From contig NZ_CP139558.1 of assembly GCF_034262375.1 (NCBI RefSeq), positions 7,488,306 through 7,552,305 of the forward strand: 64,000 bases of DNA, in the 5' to 3' direction. The first letter of the stretch is position 1, and each line of letters begins with the position of its first letter. Positions 23,991 to 33,340 of this stretch are shown one piece after another. Under the pieces are notes generated by a model that saw nothing but the letters and a program-made list of their open reading frames with translations, did not search any database and was not told where the DNA came from. Position numbers and translations under genes: made by a program. The stretch is from Mucilaginibacter sabulilitoris. GTDB lineage: Bacteria > Bacteroidota > Bacteroidia > Sphingobacteriales > Sphingobacteriaceae.

Positions 23991-26879
23991 ATGCGTAAAT
24001 CCATCCTGATCTTTATAAGCGTTTTGTGTGTTACTATCTGGCAGGCCCGTGCCGTTGATATCAAAAGCATAGGTGTGCCTTATGTACAAAACTATACCAA
24101 AACCATTTACCAGTCGGGCAACCAAAACTGGTCGGTAACACGGGATGAGCATGGCATTATGTATTTTGGCAATGCCGAAGGCCTGCTATCTTTCGACGGA
24201 AAATATTGGCAGCAGCACCATCTTCCAAACAGCCTTATTGTACGTTCAGTTTCGGCCGATGGCAAGGGCAAAATTTACACAGGCGCCTTTGGCGAGTTTG
24301 GTTACTGGCAGGATAATAAGGGCTTTTTAAAATACCACTCGCTGATAAACCTGATACCAAAAAAATACCGTCCTATTAATGAGGAGATCTGGAAAATATA
24401 TGTAGATGGCGACAGGGTGCTGTTCCAGTCATTTGGGGCAATATTTATTTACTCCGGGGGAAATATCGATGTAATAAAGGCGCCGAAACCTTACTTTTTT
24501 CTATTTAAAGCTGGTAATCGTTTCTTTATTGAACAGGTATCGGCCGGGTTATTTGAACTAAAAAACAACCACCTGAAGTACGTGCAAGGCAGCAATATAC
24601 TGGGCAACAGCGGCGTGCTATCCATACTGCCTTTCCAAAATAATAAATACATCATAGGCACAGCACAAAACGGCCTGTTTATTTATGACGGCATTACCAT
24701 AACTCCATGGGCCAATAAAGCCAACGATTTCCTGAAAAGCTACCAGCTCAACAACGGGGCCATTATACCCGGTAAATATTTTGCCTACGGAACTATACTG
24801 AACGGCATTGTAATTATAGACACCGCCGGAAATGTAGTACAGCACATTAATAAATCGAGCGGCTTGCAAAACAACACGGTTTTAAGCTTATATACTGACA
24901 GCGAACAAAACCTATGGGCGGGTTTGGATAATGGAATAGATCGTATTGAGGTTAACTCGCCCTTGTATTTCTATTTTGATAAAACGGGCAGGTTTGGTAC
25001 GGTTTACGCCAGTATTATTTTTAATAACAAAATATATCTGGGCACCAATCAGGGTCTTTTTTACAGCGACTGGATAGCCAATAACAACCAGCTATTCCAG
25101 TCATTTGATTTTAAGCTCATCCCGGGCTCACAGGGGCAGGTATGGGACCTTTCACTACAGGATGGGCGCCTGCTCTGTGGTCATAACGATGGCACCTACC
25201 AGGTTAACGGGGATGGCATTACCAAAATTTCCCCCATAACCGGCGGCTGGACAATCAAAAAGCTCAACCAGGACAAACTCATTCAGGGCACTTATACCGG
25301 TTTGGTGGTTTACAATAAGAACGCCCTGGGCAACTGGACCTTCAGCCATAAAATTGAAGGCTTCGGTGAGCCCTCCCGTTATGTGGAGCAGGACAGTAAA
25401 GGCCAGATATGGGTAAGCCATGCTTATAAAGGCATCTACAAATTAACCTTGAGCAGCGATCTTAAAAAGGTTATTTCCAGAGTATATTATGATAAGCTAT
25501 ATGGTTTGCCCGGTAGCTATAATGTTAACGTGTTTGATCTGGATAACCGCGTTGTTTTTTCATCAGATTCGGGTTTTTATATTTACGATGATATAACCGA
25601 CCGCTTCTTCAAATACACGCAGCTTAATAAAAAGCTGGGTACGTTTGCTTCATCGGGTAAAATTATAAAAGCCATAGGTAAAAGGTACTGGTTCATTAAT
25701 CAGGGCCGGGTTGCACTGGCCGATTTTTCTGTTCCGGGCAAGCCGGGTATTGATACCAACAGGTTTACGATACTTAACGGGCAAATGGTGCAGCATTACG
25801 AAACCATTAATCGTATCAACAATTCAACATACCTCATTAGCATCGATGACGGATTTGTAATATTGAATGACGATGATGCCCTTTCGCCCAACCAGGTTAA
25901 AATACCCGGAGTGCTGATACGTCGCATTGAAAACGTAACCGATAAAGTATCAGTTATTGGCGAAATGAGCAGTGTTCACAATAATATCGAGATACCTTAT
26001 ATCCAGAATAATATCCGTATCGCTTATTCATTACCTTATTACAAACAGGCTAAAATCAAGTTTCAATATTACTTAGAGGGTTATTCAAGGCAATGGTCAG
26101 ACTGGACTATGCAAAGCCAGAAAGAGTTTACCAATCTTGACCAGGGAACCTATCATTTTAAGGTACGCGCTAAAATAAATGACCAAAACATATCGGCAAT
26201 TACTACTTTAACCTTTATCATACTGCCGCCCTGGTATGCCGGTAAGCCCGCCATTATTTTTTATATACTGTTGCTTATTTTAGCCTACTATCTTATCAGG
26301 AGGTATTACCGCTTTAAATTAAGACGCCATCAACTGCATTTGCGAGAAAAATTGCAAAAGGAAAAAGAGGACTTTTTAAGGCAGGAAGCTATAGCCAACG
26401 AACAGCATATCATCAATATCAGGAACGAACAGCTACAGGCAGACCTGGCTGGAAAAAGCCGTGAACTGGCAAACTCGGCCATGAACCTGGTTTATAAAAA
26501 TGAATTGCTGCAAAAAATAAGCGAAGAAATTGCCCATCTGAAAGACAATACCGGTAAAAAACTTGCCGACGATCAGTTACGCCGTATACAAAAGGTAATT
26601 GATGAAGGGATGAACGATGAGCGCGACTGGAACATATTTGAAAGAAGCTTTAACGAGGCCCATGAAAACTTCTTCAAAAAATTAAAGTCAGACCATCCCG
26701 ATCTTGTTCCGAATGACCTGAAATTATGCGCCTACCTGCGCATGAATATGAGCAGTAAGGAAATGGCTTCTCTTTTAAATATATCCCTGCGTGGTGTCGA
26801 AATACGCCGTTATCGCTTGCGTAAAAAGCTCAATCTGGAGCATGATAAAAACCTGGTGGAGTTTCTCATTGAGCTATAA
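23991..26879 (+). CDS. Membrane-tethered beta-propeller regulator with LuxR-like HTH
   Basis: The product has 962 residues. A signal peptide (about 1-22) is followed by two-component-regulator-type propeller repeats (about 30-650), a Y_Y_Y domain (about 670-750: YLEGYSRQWSDWT, LDQGTYHFKVRAK), one transmembrane helix (about 753-769, FYILLLILAYYLIRRYY), a coiled coil (about 780-865) and a C-terminal HTH (about 905-955: LKLCAYLRMNMSSKEMASLL, then SLRGVEIRRYRLRKKL). No histidine kinase or receiver domain is present, so it differs from hybrid two-component systems: a periplasmic sensor joined to a cytoplasmic DNA-binding domain in one chain. Upstream of and co-oriented with susC, it very likely controls the glucan locus. 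Confidence 0.88.
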   Translation: MRKSILIFISVLCVTIWQARAVDIKSIGVPYVQNYTKTIYQSGNQNWSVTRDEHGIMYFGNAEGLLSFDGKYWQQHHLPNSLIVRSVSADGKGKIYTGAFGEFGYWQDNKGFLKYHSLINLIPKKYRPINEEIWKIYVDGDRVLFQSFGAIFIYSGGNIDVIKAPKPYFFLFKAGNRFFIEQVSAGLFELKNNHLKYVQGSNILGNSGVLSILPFQNNKYIIGTAQNGLFIYDGITITPWANKANDFLKSYQLNNGAIIPGKYFAYGTILNGIVIIDTAGNVVQHINKSSGLQNNTVLSLYTDSEQNLWAGLDNGIDRIEVNSPLYFYFDKTGRFGTVYASIIFNNKIYLGTNQGLFYSDWIANNNQLFQSFDFKLIPGSQGQVWDLSLQDGRLLCGHNDGTYQVNGDGITKISPITGGWTIKKLNQDKLIQGTYTGLVVYNKNALGNWTFSHKIEGFGEPSRYVEQDSKGQIWVSHAYKGIYKLTLSSDLKKVISRVYYDKLYGLPGSYNVNVFDLDNRVVFSSDSGFYIYDDITDRFFKYTQLNKKLGTFASSGKIIKAIGKRYWFINQGRVALADFSVPGKPGIDTNRFTILNGQMVQHYETINRINNSTYLISIDDGFVILNDDDALSPNQVKIPGVLIRRIENVTDKVSVIGEMSSVHNNIEIPYIQNNIRIAYSLPYYKQAKIKFQYYLEGYSRQWSDWTMQSQKEFTNLDQGTYHFKVRAKINDQNISAITTLTFIILPPWYAGKPAIIFYILLLILAYYLIRRYYRFKLRRHQLHLREKLQKEKEDFLRQEAIANEQHIINIRNEQLQADLAGKSRELANSAMNLVYKNELLQKISEEIAHLKDNTGKKLADDQLRRIQKVIDEGMNDERDWNIFERSFNEAHENFFKKLKSDHPDLVPNDLKLCAYLRMNMSSKEMASLLNISLRGVEIRRYRLRKKLNLEHDKNLVEFLIEL

Positions 26880-26964
26880 TACTACATCATTACCTCTCAT
26901 ACCCACAATCCAACTTAACATATTATATGTGCCGTATGTAGTATGTATAATATACACCAGCATG

Positions 26965-26995
26965 TTTTAATAAATTGATAATCAATTTATTAAAA
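26965..26995. promoter_or_regulatory. 31-bp perfect palindrome between regulator and susC
   Basis: Arms 26965-26979 (TTTTAATAAATTGAT) and 26981-26995 are exact reverse complements around one A. It lies 143 bp upstream of the susC start. An all-AT stem without a following T-run argues against a terminator, so it is a candidate operator for the regulator's HTH. The rest of this 258-bp gap shows only AT-rich sequence. Confidence 0.5.
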
Positions 26996-27137
26996 ATAAA
27001 AAACATAAACTCTGAGAAAGTGTTCTATAAGTGATGTACTAATGTAGAGTTAATATTTTTGATAAAAGCATATTATCTGCTCAGCTTTGTCAAATAATAA
27101 ACCAATTATTTCAAACACTTACTTATTACTAACCACT

Positions 27138-30100
27138 ATGAAAAGAATCTTTACTATTTCTGTGTTGGTGCTATCCTGTTTATTTTCTGTTAACGTTTCA
27201 TTCGCTCAAAACGCGCCGGTAAAAGGTAAAGTTACCGATGCTGCAACAGGCGAAGCCCTAATTGGCGTAAGCGTTTCCATTAAAGGAACCACCACAGGAA
27301 CACAAACCGATGCAAACGGTGCATTTACTTTACAGGCACCACCAACGGCAACATTATTTTTTACCTATATTGGCTATACCAGCCTAACGTTGCCTGTTAA
27401 TAATCAAACCGAACTCAATGTAAAACTGCAGCCCGAAGCCAAAGAGCTGCAGCAGGTAGTAGTTATTGGTTATGGCACCCAGCGCAAGCGTGATGTAACC
27501 GGTTCTGTTGCCAGTGTGAACGGTAGCCTGCTGGCAAAGCAGCCCGTTCAAACCCCTACCCAGGCCTTACAGGGTAAGGTATCCGGCGTGCAGGTATTAT
27601 CATCCGGTCAGCCAAACTCAGCTCCAATACTGCGTATTCGTGGTACGGGATCTGTACTTGCCGGCGCCAACCCGCTGTATGTGGTTGATGGTGTTTTAAC
27701 TGATGATATCAGGAATATCAATAACTCCGACATTCTAAGCCTCGATGTATTGAAAGATGCTTCGGCAGCTATTTATGGTGTTCGTGGTGCCAATGGTGTG
27801 GTTATTATCACTACCAAAAAAGGTAAAAGCGGTCCAGCCGTAGTTAGTTACGACGCAAATGTAGGTTTCAGGCAGATAGCTAACCCGTTGCTGCTGGCTA
27901 ACCGGGCACAGTACACGGATTATTTAAAAGACGCTAACCCAACTGCCGATGTAAATGCACCGGTAACTTTCCCCGGCACTACCGACTGGCTAAAGGTTGT
28001 TTCGCGCAAGGCCTTTACCACAAATCATAACATATCGGTTGCAGGCGGCGGCGAAACCAACACTTACTTTATCAGTGCTAATTACCTTGACGATCAGGGC
28101 GTAATTAAAACCAATGGCTTTCAACGTTTTACCATACGGGCAAATAACGATATTAACATATCTAAAAAATTAAAGTTCAGTGAGCAGATATCATTGAGCC
28201 GCGGTGCCGAGCAAACAGTTGATTTGAATGCCATTTACGGTAACATTTACAGGGCCGCGCCAATAATTCCTTCTATTATAGATGGTAAATATGGTAATAC
28301 TTCGGCATGGGGTAACGTAAGTAACCCCTTGATACAGCTGGAAAAGGCCAACAATTTTACGCTCAATAACAGGGTACAAGGTAACGTTGCTTTAGATTAT
28401 AAACCTATTAGCTCGCTTACCTTACACTCTGCTTTTAATGCCGATATACGTTTTAATAATCAAAAAAACTACATGTATCAGTTTGCTTCTGATAATACCA
28501 CTTTTACAGTTGGCGGTGGTAATCAGCGGCAGGATAACAGCTCACTGTTTATTCAAAATGACGACTCATATCAATATACCTGGGATAATACGGCAACGTT
28601 TGACAAAACCTTCGGCCAACATCACTTAACGATTTTAGGTGGTATAGTTACCGAAAAATTCAAATCGAACTTTATTAACGGAACCCGCCAGGATGTGCCA
28701 CCCAACCAGGACCAATGGTATCTGAGCTTGGGTAACCCGGATGTAAATGCAAAAGACGATAACGGTGGCGGTTTGTTTACCAGGCAATCATACGTGGCAC
28801 GTGTAAATTATGGCTTTGCCGATAAATACCTGGTAAGCGGCTCTTTCAGGCGTGACGGCAGCTCAAAATTCAATCAGCACTGGGGTAACTTTTATACGTT
28901 TGGTGCCGGTTGGGTAATTTCAGAAGAATCATTTATGAAAGATAACCACATATTTGATCAGTTGAAACTGCGTGGCAGCTATGGTAAGTTGGGTAACGAT
29001 AATATTGATCAGGCATTATATATCATTACCGCAACATCAAACCTGCCTTATTATTTCAACAACGGAACATTAAACCTGGGTAGCGTAATACAGGATATTA
29101 AAAACACCAACCTTAAATGGGAAACTACCACTCAATATGACATCGGTTTAGACTTTGCCGTTTTAAACAGCCGCTTAACCGGTGAAATAGACTACTACAA
29201 TAAAAAGGTTAATGATGCGCTTACCAAAATACCGTTGCCAGGTATATTAGGCGACCCTGATAACTCATACATAACCAATGCTGCGTCATACAGTAACAAA
29301 GGTTTTGAGCTTGGCTTAAAATGGAATGATAAGATCAATAGCAAGCTATCTTATAACGTAGGGTTCAACATTAGCTATAACAAAAACAACGTAATCGGGT
29401 TAAACGGCGGCCAGGCCTTATTTGGCGGGGGCATCAATTCAAAAACGGTAACCCGTACGGATAATGGCCAGCCTATAGGCAGCTTTTATGTGCTGCAGGC
29501 AACCGGCGTTTTCCAAAACGCAGCCGAAGTAGCAGCAGCACCTACAAACAGCTTTGAAGCTAATAAAGTTGGAGGCTTAAAATATGCCGACATTGATAAT
29601 AATGGTGTAATTGATGCAGATGACCGCGTTTATGCCGGCTCTTATCAGCCTAAATATTACGGTGGCTTCAATTTTGGCATTAATTACAACAGTTTTGATC
29701 TGAGCGCTGATTTTACAGGCAACTGGGGCAATAAAATATACAACGGTAAAAAGAACTCACGGGGCAGCGAAAATGATAACATTGAAGCCAGCTATGCCAA
29801 CAGCAGGTTTACTACAGGCAAGCCATCCAATACCGATCCTAACGTAATAACCTCGGCCACACCGCCGTCAACTTACTTTATTGAATCGGGTGCTTACCTG
29901 CGTTTAAATAACCTTACGTTTGGCTATACCCTGCCGTCGGCCATGCTTAAACGGGCCAATATTTCAAGGTTGAGGATATTCCTTACCTCACAAAATCTGT
30001 TTACCCTGAAACGCTACAGTGGTTCATCGCCTGAGTTATTTAATGACGATGTAAATACAGGTATTACCGAAGCTGGTATTGATAATACCAACTATCCGGT

Positions 30101-30140
30101 AACGCGCACTTTTGCACTTGGTGTAAACCTTCAATTTTAA
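27138..30140 (+). CDS. SusC/RagA-type TonB-dependent outer membrane transporter
   Basis: The 1000-residue product is counted from ATG 27138 (MKRIFTISVLVLSCLFSVNV), which begins a clean signal peptide; an in-frame ATG at 27087 would add 17 residues before it. After the signal comes a carboxypeptidase-regulatory-like domain (about 27-105: KGKVTDAATGEALIGVSVSI), the TonB box/plug region (VVIGYGTQRKRDVTGSVASV, LRIRGTGSVLAGANPLYVVD, IYGVRGANGVVIITTKKGK) and the barrel, ending NTNYPVTRTFALGVNLQF. It imports glycans with the SusD partner 11 bp downstream. No extra STN domain is seen. Confidence 0.95.
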   Translation: MKRIFTISVLVLSCLFSVNVSFAQNAPVKGKVTDAATGEALIGVSVSIKGTTTGTQTDANGAFTLQAPPTATLFFTYIGYTSLTLPVNNQTELNVKLQPEAKELQQVVVIGYGTQRKRDVTGSVASVNGSLLAKQPVQTPTQALQGKVSGVQVLSSGQPNSAPILRIRGTGSVLAGANPLYVVDGVLTDDIRNINNSDILSLDVLKDASAAIYGVRGANGVVIITTKKGKSGPAVVSYDANVGFRQIANPLLLANRAQYTDYLKDANPTADVNAPVTFPGTTDWLKVVSRKAFTTNHNISVAGGGETNTYFISANYLDDQGVIKTNGFQRFTIRANNDINISKKLKFSEQISLSRGAEQTVDLNAIYGNIYRAAPIIPSIIDGKYGNTSAWGNVSNPLIQLEKANNFTLNNRVQGNVALDYKPISSLTLHSAFNADIRFNNQKNYMYQFASDNTTFTVGGGNQRQDNSSLFIQNDDSYQYTWDNTATFDKTFGQHHLTILGGIVTEKFKSNFINGTRQDVPPNQDQWYLSLGNPDVNAKDDNGGGLFTRQSYVARVNYGFADKYLVSGSFRRDGSSKFNQHWGNFYTFGAGWVISEESFMKDNHIFDQLKLRGSYGKLGNDNIDQALYIITATSNLPYYFNNGTLNLGSVIQDIKNTNLKWETTTQYDIGLDFAVLNSRLTGEIDYYNKKVNDALTKIPLPGILGDPDNSYITNAASYSNKGFELGLKWNDKINSKLSYNVGFNISYNKNNVIGLNGGQALFGGGINSKTVTRTDNGQPIGSFYVLQATGVFQNAAEVAAAPTNSFEANKVGGLKYADIDNNGVIDADDRVYAGSYQPKYYGGFNFGINYNSFDLSADFTGNWGNKIYNGKKNSRGSENDNIEASYANSRFTTGKPSNTDPNVITSATPPSTYFIESGAYLRLNNLTFGYTLPSAMLKRANISRLRIFLTSQNLFTLKRYSGSSPELFNDDVNTGITEAGIDNTNYPVTRTFALGVNLQF

Positions 30141-30151
30141 TCTTCAGCATT

Positions 30152-31687
30152 ATGAAAAAGATATATAATAAAAACTTAAATATCATAGCTGTTTGTTTGC
30201 TGATAGTAACAGCTACACTCAGCGCGTGTAAACATTACCTCGAGGTTGCGCCACAGGGAAAAATTACCGATGAACAAATAGCTGCTGACCCAAATCAGGC
30301 TAAAAATCTTGTAATAGGCATATACAATGTATTTTACATCGGCGGTTTTGAGCCGGATATAGATAGCTTTCAATTTGTTATCATGACCGACATAGCATCG
30401 GACGATGCGGATAAGGGGAGCTCACCGGATGATTATGGTGATGCCAAGCAAATTGATAACCTGCAAACCTCAGCATCAAACGGTGTAGTGAACAACGTAT
30501 GGGCGGGTCATTACCAGGGTATAGCCCGCGCCAACCAGGCTCTTGATAAGTTACAAAACGCCCAATTTGATGCTGCCACCAAAAACGCACTTATTGGGGA
30601 AGCCCGATTTTTGAGAGCCTTCTTTTATTTTAACCTGGTACGTTTATATGGGGGCGTGCCGCTGTTAGATAAATTACCTACAGCAAGTGAGGCTAATCAG
30701 GATAAATACCAGACCCGTGCAACTGCAGATGACATTTACAAGTTCATTGTTAGCGATCTGGATTTCGCAGCCGCCAATTTGCCCGATAAGGGAGCTACAG
30801 ATGTGGGTCGTGCTACAAAAAGTGCTGCACAGGCTTTAGAAGCCAAGGTGTACCTGTATATGAAAAACTACCAGAAAGCTTATGACCTGTCAAAGGTGGT
30901 TATGGACGGTGGTAAATATACCCTTGTTAAAGATTACTCGCTGATATGGCGTCAAAAAGCTGTTAACGGCGATGGCGGTAATAACAACTCCGAATCAATC
31001 TTTGAAATACAGGCGGGTATCAATAAAGATTGCTCTGCGGGTATAAACTTATACACGGTTTCACAGGGCCCCCGTGCCGGTGGCAAATTTGGCTGGGCCG
31101 ATCTTGGCTTTGGCTTTAACAACCCATCAGAAAGTTTATTAAAAGAGTACGAAGCGGGCGACGTACGCAAGGCCGCTACGGTAATATCCATACAGGCTCA
31201 TGGCACTGTATTGTGGGATGGCTTCCGTATTCCAAGCCAGGATTCTGTTCAAAACAGCACCTATAGCTACAAAGCCTACCACAGCCGTACCGCCGAAGAT
31301 AATTGCGGTGGCAGTACGGATCGCCTACCAAAACAGGTGCGTATTTTACGCTATGCCGATATACTGCTCATTAACGCCGAAGCCGCATTTCAATTAGGTA
31401 GAGCAGGCGAAGCCACAACCGATCTGAACATGGTACGCACAAGGGCCAAACTTCCTGCTGCAACAGCTTCATTACAAACAATATGGCATGAACGCCGTAT
31501 GGAACTGGCCGAAGAACATGACCGTTTCTTCGACATCGTTCGCCAGGATGCAGTACAACCTGGTCGCGCGGCGACAGCATTTGCGGCACATGGCAAAACA
31601 TGGGCTGCCAAATATGCGCTGTTCCCCATTCCCCAGGCGCAAATTGATTTAAGCGGCGGCAGGTTAAAACAAAATCCGGGATATTAA
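30152..31687 (+). CDS. SusD/RagB-type surface glycan-binding lipoprotein
   Basis: The 511-residue product has a lipoprotein signal (VTATLSACKHYLEV, lipobox Cys about 26). The SusD pattern is complete: helical TPR-like segments (NALIGEARFLRAFFYFNLVR followed by LYGGVPLL), RATKSAAQALEAKVYLYMKN, and the C-terminal RYADILLINAEAAFQLG, then WHERRMELAEEHDRFFDIVR. It would cap the SusC transporter and bind the substrate glycan on the cell surface. It ends 98 bp before the GH144-like gene, with a terminator-like hairpin between. Confidence 0.95.
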   Translation: MKKIYNKNLNIIAVCLLIVTATLSACKHYLEVAPQGKITDEQIAADPNQAKNLVIGIYNVFYIGGFEPDIDSFQFVIMTDIASDDADKGSSPDDYGDAKQIDNLQTSASNGVVNNVWAGHYQGIARANQALDKLQNAQFDAATKNALIGEARFLRAFFYFNLVRLYGGVPLLDKLPTASEANQDKYQTRATADDIYKFIVSDLDFAAANLPDKGATDVGRATKSAAQALEAKVYLYMKNYQKAYDLSKVVMDGGKYTLVKDYSLIWRQKAVNGDGGNNNSESIFEIQAGINKDCSAGINLYTVSQGPRAGGKFGWADLGFGFNNPSESLLKEYEAGDVRKAATVISIQAHGTVLWDGFRIPSQDSVQNSTYSYKAYHSRTAEDNCGGSTDRLPKQVRILRYADILLINAEAAFQLGRAGEATTDLNMVRTRAKLPAATASLQTIWHERRMELAEEHDRFFDIVRQDAVQPGRAATAFAAHGKTWAAKYALFPIPQAQIDLSGGRLKQNPGY

Positions 31688-31709
31688 TTATATAGTTAAC
31701 TGATTGCGT

Positions 31710-31738
31710 AAGAGGTTACCGCACTGGTAACCTCTTTT
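31710..31738 (+). terminator. Terminator-like hairpin after susD
   Basis: A perfect 11-bp stem AAGAGGTTACC / GGTAACCTCTT around GCACT is followed by TT. It separates susCD from the GH144-like gene. Confidence 0.8.
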
Positions 31739-31785
31739 AATCCCTTCCCCAATCCCCGAAAAGAGAATCACCCATACATATCTAC

Positions 31786-33138
31786 ATGAAAAGAATATTA
31801 TCAACCCCTTTTTTATTGCTTATTGTTGTTTGCTGTTTTGCTCAAAAATCAAAAAAAAACGATGTAGAGGGCATCAAGCCGGTGGGTATTATTAAAAATC
31901 TGACGGATAGCGCTTTGCTTGATGTAGTGCAGCGCCAAACGTTCCGTTATTTCTGGGACTTTGGGCATCCGGTAAGCGGCCTGGCCCGTGAGCGCAGTAA
32001 TGAATCATTTGACTATGGCAATGAAGTGGTTACCACCGGCGGATCGGGTTTTGGTATCATGGCCCTCATTGTAGCCGATAGCCGCAAGTGGATATCACAC
32101 GAACAGGCTGTTGACCGTATGGTGAAAATAGTTAACTTTTTATTTAAGGCAAATTCTTTTCACGGCGCTTTTCCGCATTGGCTAAATGGAGAAACCGGTA
32201 AGGTTATCCCCTTTGGTCGTAAAGACGACGGAGGTGATATTGTTGAATCGGCCTATCTTTTCCAGGGCCTGCTTTGCGCACGGCAATATTTTACGGCCGA
32301 TAACCCCAAGGAACAACGTATACGCAACGTAATAAACTGGATGTGGGGCGAAATGGAATGGGATTGGTACACCCGCGATGGTCGGGATGCCTTGTATTGG
32401 CATTGGTCGCCAAATAATGGCTGGGCTATGAACTTCCCGATACATGGCTTTAACGAATGCCTCATTACCTATGTATTGGCAGCCTCGGCAAACCGTTACC
32501 CGGTAAGCGCCGACGTTTATCACAGGGGCTGGGCCCAAAGCGATTTCTTTAAAAACGGCAAAACATTTTATAATATCAAACTGCCCTTGGGCTTTGATTA
32601 TGGCGGCCCGCTTTTCTTTTCGCAATATTCATTTTTGGGCTTAAACCCGAAAGGCTTAAAAGATCAGTATGCCGATTATTGGGAACAGAATAAAAACCAT
32701 ACCCTTATTAATCATGCCTATTGTGTTGATAACCCTAAAAAGTTTAAAGGATACGGCGAAAATTGCTGGGGGCTAACCGCCAGCGATAATTTTGAGGGTT
32801 ACAATGCCCACTCGCCTACCAACGACCTGGGTGTTATAACCCCAACTGCGGCACTATCTGCCTTTCCTTATACACCTGAGTACTCCATGAAGGCTCTGCG
32901 CCATTTTTACTATGACCTGGGCGACAAGATCTGGGGTGAGTATGGGTTTGTAGATGCCTTTAGCGAACAACATAACTGGTATGCCAAATCATACCTGGCC
33001 ATTGACCAGGGCCCGATTGTGGTTATGATAGAAAACTATCGTACCGGGTTACTGTGGAAATTATTTATGGGTTGCCCCGAAATACAGAACGGGCTCAAAA
33101 AGTTAGATTTCACAAGTCCGGCGCTGGCTAAAAAATAA
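31786..33138 (+). CDS. GH144-like glycoamylase family protein, predicted beta-1,2-glucanase
   Basis: The 450-residue exported protein has a signal peptide (MKRILSTPFLLLIVVCCFAQ) and the (alpha/alpha)6 'glycoamylase' domain. Visible blocks are TFRYFWDFGHPVSGLARERS (about 47-66), VTTGGSGFGIMALIV, GAFPHWLNGETGKVIPFG, DDGGDIVESAYLFQGLL, WHWSPNNGWAMNFPIHGFNE and YGFVDAFSEQHNWYAKSYL. Characterised members of this family (GH144) cut beta-1,2-glucans. Acidic residues in DDGGDIVE and HGFNE are likely in the active site; exact catalytic residues are not assigned here. It sits downstream of SusD. Confidence 0.85.
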   Translation: MKRILSTPFLLLIVVCCFAQKSKKNDVEGIKPVGIIKNLTDSALLDVVQRQTFRYFWDFGHPVSGLARERSNESFDYGNEVVTTGGSGFGIMALIVADSRKWISHEQAVDRMVKIVNFLFKANSFHGAFPHWLNGETGKVIPFGRKDDGGDIVESAYLFQGLLCARQYFTADNPKEQRIRNVINWMWGEMEWDWYTRDGRDALYWHWSPNNGWAMNFPIHGFNECLITYVLAASANRYPVSADVYHRGWAQSDFFKNGKTFYNIKLPLGFDYGGPLFFSQYSFLGLNPKGLKDQYADYWEQNKNHTLINHAYCVDNPKKFKGYGENCWGLTASDNFEGYNAHSPTNDLGVITPTAALSAFPYTPEYSMKALRHFYYDLGDKIWGEYGFVDAFSEQHNWYAKSYLAIDQGPIVVMIENYRTGLLWKLFMGCPEIQNGLKKLDFTSPALAKK

Positions 33139-33150
33139 TACCCCTAACTA

Positions 33151-33234
33151 TCATTTCGAGCGCCAGCGAGAAATCTTCTCTAACTTGATATAACGGATGT
33201 GTAAGATTTCTCCTCGTTCCTCGTTGGAAATGAC
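33151..33234. repeat. Dispersed palindromic repeat (family C)
   Basis: TCATTTCGAGCGCCAGCGAG-AAATCTT pairs with AAGATTTCTCCTCG-TTCCTCGTTGGAAATGA. A related copy at 45816-45890 appears to be cut by the IS110 element. This is the only recognisable content of the 202-bp gap. Confidence 0.75.
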
Positions 33235-33340
33235 AGAGAAATAGTTAAATGATTATAAATATTTAAACAATGTAAATCAAAAGGCGTTAAATTTGTTTAA
33301 ATAACACCGCTCCGGCGGATTTAGGATTTAAACATACCAA

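Noticed and set aside
23991..26879. Hybrid two-component system regulator
   Set aside because: No histidine kinase or receiver domain is present between the transmembrane helix and the HTH.
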